Source: Granulosicoccus sp045106855 (GTDB lineage: Bacteria > Pseudomonadota > Gammaproteobacteria > Granulosicoccales > Granulosicoccaceae). From it: a stretch of 64,000 nucleotides of DNA. Position numbers and translations under genes: made by a program. Of this stretch, positions 51,306 to 61,229 are shown in pieces (the stretch's first letter is position 1; the number at the start of each line of letters is the position of its first letter). A model generated the notes under the pieces. That model was given only the letters and a program-made list of their open reading frames with translations. It had not been told where the DNA came from and made no database searches. The stretch spans positions 18,134 through 82,133 of the forward strand of contig JBGCFI010000017.1 of NCBI GenBank assembly GCA_045106855.1. The letters run 5' to 3'.

Positions 51306-52184
51306 TTACTTACGCAGCAACCAGGGAGATGCGACTGCCAGAGCGATAGAAAACAGTATGGTGATGGCAAGTTCAAAGGCTGAGGGTAAAAGACCGATAG
51401 CGCTGTTTGTGCCTATGGCCAATGTCCACGTCCCGTTAGGAACACGAATATCCATTTTGTCTGACCGGGATTCTGTCAGCTTGCCGCTTTCTGCAAAGCT
51501 GACATTGATGTTTCTGCCAGAATCAAAGCGACTGAACTGGTAGCTGTAACCATTGCCGGACAATGCCATCAACGTCGGGGTGTCAATAAGATCTTCCAAC
51601 ATGATCAACGCCGAGACAAAACCCCAGAACGGAGCTCTTTCACTGTTCGCCTGGACCGACTTGACCTTGCGAGCGCCCTCTTCCCAAAGATAAACAGGCT
51701 TACGGGCGATCACTGCAACTCCACCTTGAACAAGGGTTAATGGGCCGGCAAGTGTTAACTTGCCACTATCCACGGCAGCGAACGCATCAGTATTACGCCT
51801 TTTATCACCCAGAATGTCATGCCCGAGAGCCTCAAGATGACCTTTCAGCGGATGAATTTTGCTGACTTTTCCATCGGGTGCTAATTGCAGATTCGTGATG
51901 CCACCTGTCTGCTCAAGAATACCTTGTGCGATACTTTCGAAATTCTGGATTTTCCCTTGCGAACGCACGACGTCGTGGGCCAGAATTTCGGTGGCGGTCA
52001 GCGCCACCATGAGCTCATGCTCCAATTCAGAGCGAATATCAGTGAGTAGCCGCTGCCGCTCCAAATGGCTTTCGTTAATACGATTTGTCTGACTCATGCC
52101 CATGAACGACAGTCCTGTGCCAAAGCTGACGGTGAAAACGACAACAGGGAGCAGATAACGGTTCAAACTTGGCGTCGCTGGCAT
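51306..52184 (-). CDS. Orphan CHASE-domain membrane sensor without output domain
   Basis: A 292-residue protein: TM1 at ~9-30, an extracytoplasmic CHASE domain (~65-250; FESIAQGILEQTGGITNLQLAPDGKVSKIHPLKGHLEALGHDIL is diagnostic), TM2 at ~268-290, and then only a Leu-Arg-Lys tail. CHASE domains normally feed a kinase, cyclase or GGDEF module; none follows here. The stop codon is followed by no in-frame continuation, so truncation by frameshift is not evident. It is divergent from a two-component system that may be its partner. Confidence 0.8.
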   Translation of the reverse strand: MPATPSLNRYLLPVVVFTVSFGTGLSFMGMSQTNRINESHLERQRLLTDIRSELEHELMVALTATEILAHDVVRSQGKIQNFESIAQGILEQTGGITNLQLAPDGKVSKIHPLKGHLEALGHDILGDKRRNTDAFAAVDSGKLTLAGPLTLVQGGVAVIARKPVYLWEEGARKVKSVQANSERAPFWGFVSALIMLEDLIDTPTLMALSGNGYSYQFSRFDSGRNINVSFAESGKLTESRSDKMDIRVPNGTWTLAIGTNSAIGLLPSAFELAITILFSIALAVASPWLLRK

Positions 52185-52648
52185 GTCTATGTTTCGATGG
52201 CAAATAAAAGCATCCGGGAATCTATCGCACCCCGGATTAGCCGTTCGAGTTCTGTGGGAGTGTGTGCTGGAAGCGGCACAGCGAGGCAGTTCATTAGGCT
52301 TGTTGAGTTAGCAGAAGCCAGCGTCGAGGCAGTTCAGCTTTTGCAGCACCCACCAAAAAATCCTTATTTAGCCGACGTAATCATTTATTGCGGCCAACAC
52401 AAATAACGCTTGGTATCGGGCGTGGCTAACGCAGTGTCGCTCAAGAGTTACTCACCATTTCCGGACAGGCACTAGTTAGTAACCTTGCTCCCGGGACTAT
52501 AGTCCCGTTAATGATGCGATCGACAGTTGGGTTTTGTGGATTCGTCGAGAAAATCAAACATAATTCGATTGTAATTTGAAAAACGGAAAATATTCCGATA
52601 CCGTGAAGACACGACAACCCATCGCGTTGTTGCAACTTAGGTAAACAT
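52185..52648. other. Divergent regulatory region, CHASE gene / sensor kinase
   Basis: 464 bp with no convincing gene. It contains the perfect palindrome at 52492-52507; the ~140 bp after it are AT-rich and probably hold the kinase promoter. Confidence 0.6.
52492..52507. promoter_or_regulatory. Perfect 16-bp palindrome, candidate response-regulator site
   Basis: CGGGACTATAGTCCCG is fully self-complementary. It lies ~140 bp upstream of the kinase gene in the divergent region and is a good candidate dimeric binding site for the NarL-type regulator encoded next. Confidence 0.6.
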
Positions 52649-54088
52649 TTGAACACTCTCTTGGCAAAAAATGTGAGCGCGACGCTTACAGCACCAGGAA
52701 TACTGCGCGGGCTATCACATAAATGGTCGGCAATGAGCCTGGTGCGCCGGTTTACTTTCGCCAGCTTTCTGATCTTGCTCATTGGCATGGTCAGCACGGC
52801 AGCGTGGGTTTCAAATCGAATAGAAAAAGGGGTTGTAAGCAATTCCGCTTTGTCAGCCGCTCTCTTTATGGACAGCTTCATCGCACCCTTGTTACAGGGA
52901 ATTGATAAGAGTCAAAAAATATCCGACAACAGTCGAGAAGTATTGAGTCAACTGATCGACCATTCGCCACTCGGCGAGCAGGTGTTGTCATACAAAATCT
53001 GGGGAAAGGATGGGATAGTTCTCCACGGCAGCAACGTGGCTTTAATTGGTGAAAGGTTCCCTGTAACCACTACGCTGAGCAACGCCTGGGCTGGCGCTAT
53101 TCAAGCTGAGTTTGATAAGTTACACGATGCGGAGGATGTTCTCGAAAGAGCCTTTAACGTGCCACTGCTTGAAATTTATAGCCCTATACGCAATAACGCA
53201 GGCAAAGTCATTGCCGTATCTGAGTTTTATGCTAACGCCGAACAACTTGAAAAAGATCTTTTTTTAACTGGGCTTCAAAGCTGGATGTTGTTCGGAGTTG
53301 CCGGACTAACTATGTTTGCAGCGTTGTCGGGCATTGCTCTTCAAGGCAGCCGAACGATCGAAAGACAACAAAATGCTTTGAAAAAACGAGTTGCTGAACT
53401 GTCCGATCTGCGCAAGCGATTGCAACATGCGTCAAGGCGATCGACTGAGTTAAATGAAATATTTTTACGTAAAGTCGGTGCTGATCTGCATGACGGGCCG
53501 GCTCAACTAATAGCATTTGCATTGTTAAAAATTGAGGAATTGACGTCAGAATCGAAATCTGCTGCAGATAAATCAGCGGTGGGAAGAAGTATAAAAGAGC
53601 CGCTGCAGGATGCGCTTAGCGAAATTCGAAACCTTTCCGGTGGATTGATGTTGCCAGGGTTTGATGGATTAACGACTCGAGCGGTTCTGGAAAAAGCAGC
53701 TGATAGTCATGCGCGTAGAACAAGCGTTCATGTTCACAGAAATATTGACCAGGCGATTGACGAAGTCAAATTTCCGCAATCTATTTTGATCTGCATGTAT
53801 CGATTTGTACAGGAAACGCTTAACAACTCGTTCCGGCATGGTGGAACCGATGAGGTGTTTTTGTCTGCAAAACTGTGCCGAGACTGTTTCACCGCTACCG
53901 TGGCTGACAATGGCCTTGGGTTTATCCATGCGATTATCGAGCGAGATAATAACGGCCTGGGCTTGCAAGGACTTAGAGAGCGGATCGAAAGTGTGGGAGG
54001 TACGTTTATCGTTAAAAGCAATCCGGGGGAAGGAACAAGTGTTTGTGTTTCGTTCACTGTAGACACACATCAGGAGGCTGTTAAGTGA
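52649..54088 (+). CDS. Membrane sensor histidine kinase (NarL/DegS type)
   Basis: A 479-residue kinase. TM1 at ~35-55, an extracytoplasmic sensor region to ~205, TM2 at ~208-230, then coiled coil (~235-270). The phospho-acceptor box is DLHDGPAQLIAFALLKIEEL with His281, the HisKA_3-like pattern. The HATPase_c domain follows (VADNGLGFIHAIIERDNNGLGLQGLRERIESVGG...GTSVCVSF). The start is TTG at 52649, or possibly ATG at 52733 just before TM1. It is followed 43 bp later by its NarL-type response regulator. Confidence 0.88.
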   Translation: MNTLLAKNVSATLTAPGILRGLSHKWSAMSLVRRFTFASFLILLIGMVSTAAWVSNRIEKGVVSNSALSAALFMDSFIAPLLQGIDKSQKISDNSREVLSQLIDHSPLGEQVLSYKIWGKDGIVLHGSNVALIGERFPVTTTLSNAWAGAIQAEFDKLHDAEDVLERAFNVPLLEIYSPIRNNAGKVIAVSEFYANAEQLEKDLFLTGLQSWMLFGVAGLTMFAALSGIALQGSRTIERQQNALKKRVAELSDLRKRLQHASRRSTELNEIFLRKVGADLHDGPAQLIAFALLKIEELTSESKSAADKSAVGRSIKEPLQDALSEIRNLSGGLMLPGFDGLTTRAVLEKAADSHARRTSVHVHRNIDQAIDEVKFPQSILICMYRFVQETLNNSFRHGGTDEVFLSAKLCRDCFTATVADNGLGFIHAIIERDNNGLGLQGLRERIESVGGTFIVKSNPGEGTSVCVSFTVDTHQEAVK

Positions 54089-54131
54089 GCCTGTTACCCC
54101 ATGAACGACCGAATACGTGGATAAAGGAAAA

Positions 54132-54794
54132 ATGCGCAAGGTAGCTGATAGTAAACGTATTGTCGTTGTCGATGATCACCCGCTTTTTCTAGAGGGTGTG
54201 GTACAGACCCTCGATGCGGAAACTGATATATCAATAGTGGGTAAAGGCGGCAATGCTACAGATGCACTAAACCTGGCTGTAGAAAACTTACCGGATGTTA
54301 TTCTCCTTGACGTCAGTATGCCCGGCGGGGGAATCGCAGCCGCCAAAAGCATTGCATTGGCTTGTCCAGTTATTCGCATTGGCATGTTGACCGTCTCGGA
54401 AAGTGATGACGATGTCATACAATCCTTACAGGCAGGTGCTCATGGATATATTCTCAAGGGCATCGGTGGTGGAGAGCTGGTTGATGTAGTCAGAGCTCTT
54501 TACGCGGGTGACTTGTACGTATCACCAAGCCTGGCCGCACAACTGTTGACTGATTCCAAAAACGCGGAGCAAAAAAATCATCGAAACAACAGTCAGACAC
54601 TTAAGCAATTAACACCTAGAGAGGAGCAGATTCTTGAGCGCATTGCTCAAGGACTCAGTAACCGTGAAATTGGAGAGAAACTGAATATCTCCGAAAAAAC
54701 AGTTAAAAACTATGTCACTAATGTACTTCAGAAACTGCATGTGCGAAACCGGGTTGAGGCAGCCATGTTTGCTCAACAACATGCAATAGGCTAG
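54132..54794 (+). CDS. NarL/LuxR-type response regulator
   Basis: A 220-residue regulator. Receiver domain with acidic pocket D14/D15 (VVVDDHPLF), phospho-acceptor D60 (VILLDVSMPGGG), T87 and K109. C-terminal LuxR helix-turn-helix (~155-215, LTPREEQILERIAQGLSNREIGEKLNISEKTVKNYVTNVLQKL). The ATG at 54132 is preferred over one 15 bp upstream. Cognate of the preceding kinase; likely acts at the palindrome upstream of the kinase gene. Confidence 0.93.
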   Translation: MRKVADSKRIVVVDDHPLFLEGVVQTLDAETDISIVGKGGNATDALNLAVENLPDVILLDVSMPGGGIAAAKSIALACPVIRIGMLTVSESDDDVIQSLQAGAHGYILKGIGGGELVDVVRALYAGDLYVSPSLAAQLLTDSKNAEQKNHRNNSQTLKQLTPREEQILERIAQGLSNREIGEKLNISEKTVKNYVTNVLQKLHVRNRVEAAMFAQQHAIG

Positions 54795-54825
54795 TGCTGA
54801 CTGCCAGTAACAATTTGAGGTACAC

Positions 54826-55686
54826 GTGAGTACGCAGAAGGTCATTCAGCAAGCTTTCTACCGCATTCTGCTAGCAATGGCGAAAGTAGCGCTACGTTAT
54901 GGGGTGTCTGCAGGTTTAATGACCGAACTGCTAAGAAGAGCGTATGTAGAGGCCGCGGAGAATTCGTTAGTCGAAGAAGGTAAAAAGCCGCTGACGACTC
55001 GCCTTTGCGCGCTCACTGGATTTTACAGAAAAGAGGTCGTCCGGATAAAAGAGTTACCTCCCATAGGCGATAATTCTGCTGATGAACGATATAACCGCTC
55101 CACCCGGGTGATTACAGGATGGTTGCGTGATAAAGATTTCCGTACCAAGGCAGGCCATCCGTCAGTCTTGAAACTAGAAGGTGCTTTGGGCTTTGACGAG
55201 CTGGTCAAGCGCTATAGTGGGGATATGACGCCCAATGCAATGCTCGAAGAGTTACTGCGTTTGCAAGTGGTTGAATTAACCAACAGCAAGGCTGTTCGGG
55301 TGAGAACGCGTGCTTACGTACCACAAGCCAGTGAGCTGGATATATTGCAGATCCTTGGCACTGATACAGCTGACCTGATCGATACGATTCACTATAACAT
55401 TCGCATTAGAGATTCTGATCCACGTTTTCAGCGAAAGGTCAGCTACGTCCACATACCACAACATCATGTCCAGAAATTCAAACAATATGCAGCCAAAGAA
55501 AGTCAGAAATTATTAGAAAAACTAGACCGATGGCTCGCGGAAAAAGATACCAAAGCACAATTACCGGGTGCGCCGGGGTCCCGACTGGGTTTGGGCATCT
55601 ATATAGTAGAAGCAGATAATGCGTGTTCAAGCGCTAAACCAGAAGATGAAAACAACGTGTCGCACACAGAGCGCAACGATGGGTAG
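54826..55686 (+). CDS. DUF6502-family protein
   Basis: A 286-residue protein of the DUF6502 type, recognised from the N-terminus VIQQAFYRILLAMAKVALRYGVSAGLMTELLRRAYVEAA and the helix-turn-helix-like LCALTGFYRKEVVRIKEL, which gives the N-terminal 80 residues a DNA-binding look. The middle and C-terminal parts are mostly helical with no enzyme motif. It starts with GTG after TTGAGGTA. Its last codons overlap the start of a DUF5666 lipoprotein. Possibly a regulator of that lipoprotein or its partner; function unknown. Confidence 0.75.
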   Translation: MSTQKVIQQAFYRILLAMAKVALRYGVSAGLMTELLRRAYVEAAENSLVEEGKKPLTTRLCALTGFYRKEVVRIKELPPIGDNSADERYNRSTRVITGWLRDKDFRTKAGHPSVLKLEGALGFDELVKRYSGDMTPNAMLEELLRLQVVELTNSKAVRVRTRAYVPQASELDILQILGTDTADLIDTIHYNIRIRDSDPRFQRKVSYVHIPQHHVQKFKQYAAKESQKLLEKLDRWLAEKDTKAQLPGAPGSRLGLGIYIVEADNACSSAKPEDENNVSHTERNDG

Positions 55687-57124
55687 ACAAATTGGAATAA
55701 TTCTGTGGACGCTATTGGTACTCGCGGGCTGCAATTCAGACGACCCTGGTTCGGGAGGAGGTATCGGTGGCAGTGGTATAAGACCGGTAATAGTCACTGG
55801 AGCGACGTCGGGTTCGATATCGGGATTCGGCAGTATTTTCGTGAATGGTGGTCGCTTTGATACAGATAATGCCATTTTTCTCATTAATGACAATCCCGTT
55901 TCACAAGGTGATTTAAGGATTGGCATGAATGTTCTGGCTGCCGTGGATTTTTCTTCAAACGTGGCTAGCCAGGTAGATTATGTCGCTTCACTGATTGGGC
56001 CAGTTGACATGGTAAACGTAGTCGATAACGCCTTTCAATCAATGGGTCAGACTGTAAAATTGGGTGGAGGTACCCGGTATGAAAATATCTCGTTAGCTGA
56101 AATTTCGCCGGGCATGGTGTTAGAAGTCAGTGGTTTGCGTGATGCGACAGGCAGAATTTTTGCCACATTCATACGCCCGGCGCCAGACACAACGCGCTTT
56201 CAACTGGTCGGTACAGTGTTGAGTGATTTAGATGAACGTCAAATGCTCACAATCAGTGGTCTTACGGTAAATATCACTCAAGCCGACCTATCTCAAATAT
56301 CTACAGACGAGCTTGAATTTGGAGACAAGGTTTATGTAACCGCCGATTCTACAACCTATGATTCTACTGGACCCTCGTTGCTTGTAGACTCGGTGCGAGT
56401 CGCTCTGGAGCCTATGGTGGCAGCAGGAGACCGGGTGGAATACGAAGGCATGGTCTCGACGTTTACCTCACCATTTGACTTTGATATCTACTGGCAGCCG
56501 GTGTCCGCTACCGATCAGACTCGCGTTGAATTTCAAGACGGCACCTTAGCTGATCTGTCAATGATCATGCTGAATACTCGACTGGAGGTAGAAGCCATTG
56601 TGCAGGAAAACGGAGCGTATCAAGCATCCAAAATCATATTAATTGAAACGGAGAATTCGACAATTACCGGCGCTATTGAACAAATTACACCAGACACAGC
56701 ATCGTTCACAGTACTTGGGCTGGACATACAGGTAACTGACAGAACGCGCTACGATGGATCTTCGGATGACGATGCAGATCAGGACATTGGCTCGTTCGGC
56801 GAATTAGCAGTGGGAGACTATGTAGAAATTGATGCCTCCTTCCTCGGAAACCGGTTAATAGCGAATGCTGTAGAAGTTGATGATCCGAACGACAGGGCTA
56901 TTCTGGAAGGACCCGTTACAGCACTTGATATAACGCCTGAAAAAATTGATGTCATGAATATCCCCATCTCCCTGGATGCACAGACAAGTTACGAAAATCG
57001 CGATGATGAACAAATCAGCAAAGAAGAGTTTTTTGAACAACTTCGGGTCGGTGTTGTCGTCAAGGTGAGATGGGATGAATTTCAATCAGAGTCTATTGCA
57101 GCTGATAAGCTTGCCATAGAGTAA
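55679..57124 (+). CDS. DUF5666-domain lipoprotein
   Basis: A 481-residue lipoprotein. MGRQIGIILWTLLVLAGC is a compact lipoprotein signal; the mature part starts CNSDDPGSGGGIGGSG. Repeated beta-rich units follow (GSISGFGSIFVNGGRFDTD; MTVLGLDIQ-like strands; GDYVEIDASF), typical of tandem DUF5666 OB-like domains. The start at 55679 overlaps the DUF6502 stop by 8 bp; an in-frame ATG at 55646 would give a charged N-terminal extension and is less likely. Function unknown; probably outer-membrane attached. Confidence 0.78.
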   Translation: MGRQIGIILWTLLVLAGCNSDDPGSGGGIGGSGIRPVIVTGATSGSISGFGSIFVNGGRFDTDNAIFLINDNPVSQGDLRIGMNVLAAVDFSSNVASQVDYVASLIGPVDMVNVVDNAFQSMGQTVKLGGGTRYENISLAEISPGMVLEVSGLRDATGRIFATFIRPAPDTTRFQLVGTVLSDLDERQMLTISGLTVNITQADLSQISTDELEFGDKVYVTADSTTYDSTGPSLLVDSVRVALEPMVAAGDRVEYEGMVSTFTSPFDFDIYWQPVSATDQTRVEFQDGTLADLSMIMLNTRLEVEAIVQENGAYQASKIILIETENSTITGAIEQITPDTASFTVLGLDIQVTDRTRYDGSSDDDADQDIGSFGELAVGDYVEIDASFLGNRLIANAVEVDDPNDRAILEGPVTALDITPEKIDVMNIPISLDAQTSYENRDDEQISKEEFFEQLRVGVVVKVRWDEFQSESIAADKLAIE

Positions 57125-57283
57125 CAATAAATAGTCACAGGTCCCTGGGCCCCGGTACTTTCGACTATTCAAATTAGGGACGTTTGCCACCCTGACTCAT
57201 CGACCTTCGACTCTGTTTTCCGCTTTGTGAAAAAGGCAGTATTCCTATTACGGGATCTGACACAGCACACCGGCGGAGAATAC

Positions 57284-58783
57284 ATGACGACAATTGTTTC
57301 AGACGTTAAAGACAAGGTCCAAGCAAATGGTTCTACTTACGGTTCCAAATCTGAGTTGGTACTGCCGAAATTTACGATCGCTGGAATTTTTCTTGCGGTT
57401 GTGGGCATGTATGCCTTAGTCACTTTTGGTTTTAGTCAAATTGCACTGATTGTAGGAATTGCCTCAGTTGCTGGAGGTTATATGGCGATCAACATCGGTG
57501 CTAATGATGTAGCCAATAATGTTGGACCCGCCGTGGGGTCAGGCGCTTTGAGCCTGGGTGGGGCGATCGCCATTGCGATAGTTTTCGAAAGTGCGGGAGC
57601 ACTGCTGGCGGGTGGCGATGTTGTGTCAACTATCTCTAAAGGTATTGTTGACGCATCGCTCATACCAGACTCGACCACTTTCATGCTGGCGATGGGGTCT
57701 GCTTTACTAGCTGGTGCGCTCTGGCTAAATCTAGCTACGTGGGTTGGCGCTCCAGTATCAACCACTCACTCGATTGTTGGTGGTGTAATGGGCGGTGGTG
57801 TTGCGGCGGCCGGAATTAACGTTATCGACTGGAATGTCATGTCGATGATTGCGGCTAGTTGGGTGATTTCGCCTCTTCTGGGCGGCTTGATAGCGGCCGC
57901 TTTTCTTGCCGGTATCGAAAAATCCGTTTTTTCCAGACACGACATGATTGCTGCCAGTCGTCGATGGGTACCAGTTTTTCTCGGCATCATGATCGCAGCG
58001 TTTACCATGTACTTGATGATGAAAGGACTTAAAAAAATCTGGAAACCTGGAGCATGGATAATTGTGGGTACAGGATTTTTCAGTTTTCTATTAGCGCAAG
58101 TTGTGCTTCGTCCAGTCGTATCAAAAGCATCTCTATCGATCGAGAATCGCCGCGCGGGTGTTAATCAGTTGTTTAACGTTCCGCTGATATTCTCAGCCTG
58201 CCTACTATCGTTTTCTCACGGTGCGAACGATGTGGCCAACGCAGTTGGACCATTGTCCGCAATTGTAAGTGCAGCCAGTTCATCAAACATCGAAGCTAAA
58301 GTGGGTATTCCTCTGTGGGTTATGGTGATTGGCACCATAGGTATCTCGCTGGGATTGTTTTTGTTTGGCGCAAAATTAATCCGTACGGTCGGAAAACAAC
58401 TGACCTCACTTGACCAATCACGAGCATTCTGTGTTTGCCTATCAGCTGCCATTACGGTCATCGGCGCATCCGCCTTAGGTCTTCCGGTTAGCTCCACACA
58501 CATCGCAATCGGTGCGGTATTTGGTATCGGCTTTTATCGGGAGATGCGCTGTAATGCAGCGCATCGGTCCAGAACCGGCCTGCCGGATTTTGCCTATCGA
58601 ATGATAAAACGCGCATTACCTGACAAGAGCTCCAGTGGATTAAGGAATAGTCAGCGTAAACCCAGAAAACTTGTCAGGCGACGCCACCTTCTGACTATTC
58701 TGGGAGCATGGTTTATTACGGTGCCATCGGCAGCCATGATTTCTGCTGGCTTGTTTCACCTGATACAAAGCATCTCAAACTGA
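57284..58783 (+). CDS. PiT-family inorganic phosphate transporter
   Basis: A 499-residue membrane transporter with two repeats of the PHO-4 signature: NIGANDVANNVGPAVGSGAL (N-terminal) and SHGANDVANAVGPLSAIVSA (C-terminal), plus GAPVSTTHSIVGG and GLPVSSTHIAIGA. About ten to eleven hydrophobic segments are seen. The ATG at 57284 with GGCGGAGAA upstream is chosen over an ATG 57 bp earlier. It imports phosphate with cation symport. It precedes ppk1, linking uptake to polyphosphate storage. No Pho box was recognised upstream. Confidence 0.9.
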   Translation: MTTIVSDVKDKVQANGSTYGSKSELVLPKFTIAGIFLAVVGMYALVTFGFSQIALIVGIASVAGGYMAINIGANDVANNVGPAVGSGALSLGGAIAIAIVFESAGALLAGGDVVSTISKGIVDASLIPDSTTFMLAMGSALLAGALWLNLATWVGAPVSTTHSIVGGVMGGGVAAAGINVIDWNVMSMIAASWVISPLLGGLIAAAFLAGIEKSVFSRHDMIAASRRWVPVFLGIMIAAFTMYLMMKGLKKIWKPGAWIIVGTGFFSFLLAQVVLRPVVSKASLSIENRRAGVNQLFNVPLIFSACLLSFSHGANDVANAVGPLSAIVSAASSSNIEAKVGIPLWVMVIGTIGISLGLFLFGAKLIRTVGKQLTSLDQSRAFCVCLSAAITVIGASALGLPVSSTHIAIGAVFGIGFYREMRCNAAHRSRTGLPDFAYRMIKRALPDKSSSGLRNSQRKPRKLVRRRHLLTILGAWFITVPSAAMISAGLFHLIQSISN

Positions 58784-58862
58784 TGGAGTAAACAGCACCG
58801 TAAACGATGCAATTTCAAAGGTATCGCTGTGATCTGTTTGATGTTTTACCGAGACTCATTTC

Positions 58863-61136
58863 ATGAAACTACGAAGCCCAGTAGCGGCAAGCACTGTGAT
58901 GAAAAACGAACGAACCAACGCAAAGTTTTCCGCAAAACTAGCAACGGGAGTAGCTTTGAATGATGCCAGTCTGGAAAATTATTTAGCGACTAATGCTACG
59001 TTTGACCGATCATCGATATTTCAACCGGATAGCTATCTTAACCGAGAGTTAAGCTGGCTGAAATTCAATCGAAGAGTGTTATATCAGGCAGGTGACACAC
59101 GTACACCGTTATTGGAAAGGGTCAAGTTTCTGGCCATTATCAGTGCCAACATAGATGAGTTTTATATGAAACGCATCGGTGGATTAAAGCAGCAGATTGG
59201 TTCAGGTAGTAAAAAGACAACAATCGATGGGCGCACCCCTGCATTACAACTTGAACAATGCCGATCATTACTTTTCTCATTGCAAAAAGAAAAGGAAGCA
59301 ATATTCAATACCGTGCTCAATGAACTGACTGAGCATGGTATTTATTTGTGTTCCTGCTCTACGTTGGCGACTAGCGAACAATTAGCACTTCACGATTATT
59401 ACCAGTCAAACATACGCCCCCTCCTCACTCCAATCGTCATTGATCGGTATCGCCCTTTTCCTTTTATCTCCAATTTATCACTTAATCTTTTCGTACAAAT
59501 GAGGCGTCCAGACTATCCCGGCATGTTGCATGCTCGCGTAAAAATCCCCATAGGAAATGGTGTGCCTAGATTCGTAAAAGTTGGCGAAGGGACCAAATTT
59601 GTTCGACTTGAAGAACTTATTATTCAACACATCGACGGTTTGTTTCCTGGTGCTGAAGTAATCGCTTGCGAAGTATTTAGAATTACCCGTAATGCTGTCA
59701 CTGAAAACGACCACTCTGAGACTCAAGACTTACTGGAGATAATCACCAGTGAGTTGCGTGATCGCCGTTTTGCACCCGTTGTCAGGCTGCAGACAAGTGA
59801 TTCAATGGCGTCGCCGCTGAAACGGACACTAACTAATCATCTTGGACTTGACCGAGATAAAGATGTCTTCCAAAGCGCTGCAATGGTATGCATGTCTGAT
59901 CTGATGGAAATTGCATCGATTGACATTCCTGCACTCCATGATGCTCCCTATCGCCCAATTGACAATGTCAAAACCGAACAATATACGTCGATATTTAAGG
60001 CTATTAGAGTTACAGGATCGATCCTGCTTCAACATCCCTACGAATCGTTCACCACCTCAGTTGAGCGTCTGGTACTTGAAGCTAGTCAAGATCCTAAAGT
60101 AGCCGCAATTAAAATGACACTTTATCGAACATCCGCAGATACGAAAATTCTGGACTACCTGACTGCAGCCGCCAGGAATGGAAAACAAGTGGCGGTGGTC
60201 GTTGAACTCAAAGCACGTTTTGATGAGGAAGCAAATATTCGTTGGGCCACACACCTGGAGTTAGCAGGGGTCCATGTCAGTTATGGTGTGGCGGGTCTCA
60301 AGACGCATTGTAAAACCATACTTGTTATTCGAAAAGAACAGAATGGTTTGCGTCGATATGCGCATATTGGTACAGGCAACTATCATGCTGGAACTGCAAA
60401 GCAGTATTCTGATATTGGGCTTTTAACTTGTGATGATCAGTTAACTGCAGATCTGTCAGAGCTATTTAATTATTTGACTACAGGTTGCCATCCACAACAC
60501 AGTTATAGGCAAATTATGGCAGCGCCACTTGTCACTAAATTTACATTGCTCGAGAAGATCAAACGTGAGATAGCGAGGCATTCAGAAGATTCACCAGGAC
60601 TGATTCGACTGAAAACCAATGCGTTAGAAGATTCAAGTATCACTGCAGCCTTGTATGCGGCTTCCTGCGCTGGTGTCAAGGTTGAGCTTATCGTTCGCGA
60701 TATATGTCGGCTAAGGCCGGGGGTTGCGGGTTTATCTGAAAACATTCGCGTTGTCAGTGTTGTCGGACGCTACCTGGAACACAGCCGGATATATCATTTT
60801 CGTAACGGTGGTGATGAGGAGTACTACATCGGCTCCGCAGATTTGATGACAAGGAATCTAGAGCGACGTATCGAACTACTTGTTCCCGTAAGTAATACCG
60901 ATGCAAGGTATGCACTCAATCAAGTATTGGAATCGCAGTTTAGCGATACCTACTCGGCCTGGGACATGCAAACAGACGGTAACTACTTGCCACGGCGATC
61001 GCTTGAGTCTTCGGCATCGCTTAGTTGTCAGGAAATTGCCATTCAGTACGCAAGAGAGCGTCATGATAATTGGCAAAAAAAACAGGCGCTCGAGTCTAGC
61101 GAGTTAAACAGGCAGTGGTTGCGCCTGTGTTTCTAA
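58863..61136 (+). CDS. ppk1: Polyphosphate kinase 1
   Basis: A 757-residue Ppk1. The N-domain opens with YLNRELSWLKFNRRVLYQA (~58-76). The phosphorylated catalytic His is in RYAHIGTGNYHAGTAKQYSDIGLLT (His501), and a second conserved His in YLEHSRIYHFRNGG (His640), followed by YYIGSADLMTRNLERRIELLVPV. It carries a ~55-residue N-terminal extension rich in Lys, Ser and Ala. It makes polyphosphate reversibly from ATP. The neighbour PiT transporter supplies phosphate. Confidence 0.95.
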   Translation: MKLRSPVAASTVMKNERTNAKFSAKLATGVALNDASLENYLATNATFDRSSIFQPDSYLNRELSWLKFNRRVLYQAGDTRTPLLERVKFLAIISANIDEFYMKRIGGLKQQIGSGSKKTTIDGRTPALQLEQCRSLLFSLQKEKEAIFNTVLNELTEHGIYLCSCSTLATSEQLALHDYYQSNIRPLLTPIVIDRYRPFPFISNLSLNLFVQMRRPDYPGMLHARVKIPIGNGVPRFVKVGEGTKFVRLEELIIQHIDGLFPGAEVIACEVFRITRNAVTENDHSETQDLLEIITSELRDRRFAPVVRLQTSDSMASPLKRTLTNHLGLDRDKDVFQSAAMVCMSDLMEIASIDIPALHDAPYRPIDNVKTEQYTSIFKAIRVTGSILLQHPYESFTTSVERLVLEASQDPKVAAIKMTLYRTSADTKILDYLTAAARNGKQVAVVVELKARFDEEANIRWATHLELAGVHVSYGVAGLKTHCKTILVIRKEQNGLRRYAHIGTGNYHAGTAKQYSDIGLLTCDDQLTADLSELFNYLTTGCHPQHSYRQIMAAPLVTKFTLLEKIKREIARHSEDSPGLIRLKTNALEDSSITAALYAASCAGVKVELIVRDICRLRPGVAGLSENIRVVSVVGRYLEHSRIYHFRNGGDEEYYIGSADLMTRNLERRIELLVPVSNTDARYALNQVLESQFSDTYSAWDMQTDGNYLPRRSLESSASLSCQEIAIQYARERHDNWQKKQALESSELNRQWLRLCF

Positions 61137-61229
61137 TGTTGCTCATCAACATCAGTATTGATTTTGTAGTTTTTCCACCAGGCATTATTGATGTCTAACC
61201 AAATTTGTTGAGGGTATAAGGTACACGGC

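Noticed and set aside
57141..57181. GTCCCT/AGGGAC inverted repeat before the phosphate transporter, considered as a Pho box
   Set aside because: It lacks the CTGTCAT-type direct repeats of a Pho box, and the arms are 29 bp apart.
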